Of a stretch of DNA of 49,035 nt, positions 47,795 through 49,035 are shown piece after piece. The position numbers were made by a program, and so were the translations under genes. This stretch comes from Chloroflexota bacterium (GTDB lineage: Bacteria > Chloroflexota > Anaerolineae > UBA1429), in the NCBI GenBank assembly GCA_012729455.1, contig JAAYDC010000030.1, positions 1-49,035 of the forward strand, in the 5' to 3' direction. The notes beneath the pieces are model-generated. The model worked only from the letters and a program-made list of their open reading frames with translations. It searched no databases and was not told where the DNA came from. Position 1 is the first letter of the stretch, and each line of letters starts with the position of its first letter.

Positions 47795-48658
47795 ATGAAA
47801 CTGAACGATATTCACCTTCGCGATCCCTTTGTGCTGGTGCATGAGGGCAGGTACTATCTTTACGGCTCATGCGGCAGGACTTTATTTGGAAGGCCTACCG
47901 GATTTGATGTCTATGTCAGTGAGGACATGGAAAACTGGTCGGATCCTGTCGCTTGCTTTGAGGATGACGGAACCTTCTGGGCAAAGAAAGATTACTGGGC
48001 TCCGGAGGTTCACAAATGGAATGGCGCGTTCTATCTTTTCGCGTCCTTCCTGGGCGAGGGCATGTGCCGGGGAACGGCCATCCTGAGGTCGGAGAGTCCG
48101 TTGGGACCTTTTGTGCCTCACAGCGATAAATGCGTTACCCCGGCGGATTGGGAGTGCTTGGACGGCACGTTATATGCAGACAAGGCTGGCAAGCCCTGGA
48201 TGGTCTTCTGCCATGAGTGGACGCAGATTGTCAATGGCGAGGTCTGCGCGATGCCGCTGACAGCGGATCTGAAAATGGCGGCCGGAGAGCCGCGTGTTCT
48301 CTGGCGGGCCAAGGATGTATCTTGGGGCGTCCTGGTCAAGGGCTCTGACCGGGAGGGTTATGTAACGGACGGTCCCTTCCTATGGAGGACGGAGAACGGC
48401 ACACTCCTGTGTCTATGGTCGAGTTTTTCTGAGAACGGCTATACGCAGGCGTTGACGATGTCAGATAACGGAGAGATCGACGGAAACTTTGTTCATCTCC
48501 CGCCCCTGAAATTAGCGGATGCTGGTCATGGAATGCTCTTCCGTGATCTGCAGGGTCAACTGTGGCTGACACTGCACAGCCCCAATACTCATCCGCAGGA
48601 GCGTCCCCAGTTCATTCGTATGAAGGATATAGGCTCCACAATAGCGTGCGTGGGGTGA
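47795..48658 (+). CDS. Glycoside hydrolase family 43-like beta-propeller enzyme
   Basis: A 287-residue single-domain enzyme of the five-bladed propeller fold, cytosolic. The catalytic base is the Asp in LRDPFV near residue 10, a modulating Asp lies in ECLDGTLY near 128 and the acid Glu in CHEWTQ near 147; all three are kept. GH43 enzymes act on arabinan, arabinoxylan or xylo-oligosaccharides; the exact bond cannot be told. GAGAGG lies 9-14 nt before the ATG. Codon use matches the second GH36 gene rather than the bulk of the window. A terminator follows it. Confidence 0.87.
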   Translation: MKLNDIHLRDPFVLVHEGRYYLYGSCGRTLFGRPTGFDVYVSEDMENWSDPVACFEDDGTFWAKKDYWAPEVHKWNGAFYLFASFLGEGMCRGTAILRSESPLGPFVPHSDKCVTPADWECLDGTLYADKAGKPWMVFCHEWTQIVNGEVCAMPLTADLKMAAGEPRVLWRAKDVSWGVLVKGSDREGYVTDGPFLWRTENGTLLCLWSSFSENGYTQALTMSDNGEIDGNFVHLPPLKLADAGHGMLFRDLQGQLWLTLHSPNTHPQERPQFIRMKDIGSTIACVG

Positions 48659-48685
48659 AATATAGACTGAATAAGGCTGTGATCA

Positions 48686-48726
48686 AGCACCAGGAACAGA
48701 AATGATGATCTTTTGTTCCTGGTGCT
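48686..48726 (+). terminator. Terminator of the GH43 gene
   Basis: A 13-bp perfect stem, AGCACCAGGAACA (48686-48698) and TGTTCCTGGTGCT (48714-48726), 15-nt loop, 28 nt behind the stop codon. Confidence 0.75.
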
Positions 48727-48855
48727 GTCTGTCGGCTCGTCAACCCCTTTCAGGATCACACCATGGAGCGCGCCCGTCAGGTCGCCCAGCAGGATGTTGT
48801 GCCCGGAAGGAGTTTTGAGAATCAGACGCCGCAGGATGCCCGCGAAATGAACCGC

Positions 48856-48900
48856 AGATTTGGCCGGGATTAAAACTCTACCCGCTTGAACAGGTTAAAA
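48856..48900. repeat. Right copy of the 45-bp repeat
   Basis: Counterpart of 45094-45138, here as part of the intact end of the gene at the right edge. Confidence 0.75.
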
Positions 48901-49035
48901 ATGGAAATGGTATCCATGCCCTGTTCGTTTTTTTTACCGACCAGTTTCGTGTTTAAAACACCGGGAAGCAACTCTGCAAATGCGTATCCAACAACATCCC
49001 CCTGCTTGTTTTTGATGTAGCAGAGCTGCTCAAAG
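48870..49035 (-). CDS. C-terminal end of an unrecognised protein (cut by window edge)
   Basis: The minus strand is open from the window edge to the TAA at 48872-48870. It gives 54 residues, with YIKNKQGDVVGYAFAELLPG and a C-terminal ISIFNLFKRVEF. The mix of Lys, Asn and AT-rich codons is unlike the GC-rich genes and looks like mobile-element or plasmid-type cargo, but I recognise no family. A decayed copy of its last ten codons stands at 45 kb. Confidence 0.65.
   Translation of the reverse strand, partial: FEQLCYIKNKQGDVVGYAFAELLPGVLNTKLVGKKNEQGMDTISIFNLFKRVEF

Noticed and set aside
48729-48869. Protein-like minus-strand frame (GHNILLGDLTGALHGVILKG) behind the gene at the right edge
   Set aside because: It has no start codon or ribosome site. 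It may be a decayed gene, but nothing confirms it.
1-49035. CRISPR arrays, insertion sequences, integrases, phage structural genes
   Set aside because: I looked for regular short repeats and for recombinase or transposase motifs on both strands and found none.

Overview
The window reads as chromosome of a high-GC, saccharolytic anaerobe that anchors surface proteins with sortases. The main evidence is a complete SpaA-type pilus operon with three class C sortases, lipoproteins and a tip adhesin with Thr/Pro-rich stalks, and seven genes for polysaccharide or glycoside breakdown. Both Bacillota (Clostridia, Christensenellales-like) and Chloroflexota (Anaerolineae) have this mix; nothing here decides between them. 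Housekeeping promoters are easy to see as TTGnnn-16/18-TAnACT/TATAAT, and hairpin terminators are common.

Layout. 1-3.7 kb: a cut gene tail, an abhydrolase esterase, a small membrane protein and the RNA ligase RtcB. 3.85-6.85 kb: an exported GH18-like protein and a GH36 alpha-galactosidase, divergent from rtcB. 7.0-13.0 kb: a block of visibly lower GC holding CotH, DUF4956, a VTC-type polyphosphate polymerase domain protein, a histidine kinase and an OmpR-type regulator. This block lies between a 148-bp direct repeat that duplicates the 3' end of the next oxidoreductase gene, and it ends in a tRNA 3' fragment. 13.1-18.3 kb: a rhamnoside operon (membrane protein, GH78 rhamnosidase, sugar isomerase/epimerase, Gfo/Idh/MocA dehydrogenase). 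18.4-22.2 kb: two TPR lipoproteins, a Nudix hydrolase, an AAC(3)-family protein and a HEAT-like protein. 22.3-26.3 kb: a TIM-barrel hydrolase, a sulfatase wreck, a 2-hydroxyacid dehydrogenase and a CofE-like ligase. 26.4-37.0 kb: the pilus operon. 37.3-42.7 kb: a GH5-type hydrolase, then a DinB, ferritin-VIT1, SGNH and triple-thioredoxin/CcdA operon. 42.8-45.0 kb: a metallophosphoesterase and an MFS transporter. 45.2-48.7 kb: a second lower-GC block with divergent GH36 and GH43 genes around a palindromic operator. 48.9 kb to the end: the tail of an unknown gene.

How it fits together. The hydrolases and the isomerase/dehydrogenase pair serve uptake and breakdown of plant galactosides, rhamnosides, mannans and arabino/xylans, while the pilus would provide attachment. 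The most notable regulatory signal is in the 7-13 kb block. The promoter of the VTC-DUF4956-CotH operon and the promoter of the regulator gene share one geometry: two 7-mers 11 bp apart, then 9 nt, then the -10. This predicts that the OmpR-type regulator controls both itself and the polyphosphate/CotH operon. Both lower-GC blocks are bordered by partial copies of the 3' end of a neighbouring gene, which suggests a shared mode of arrival, or assembly junctions that should be excluded first.
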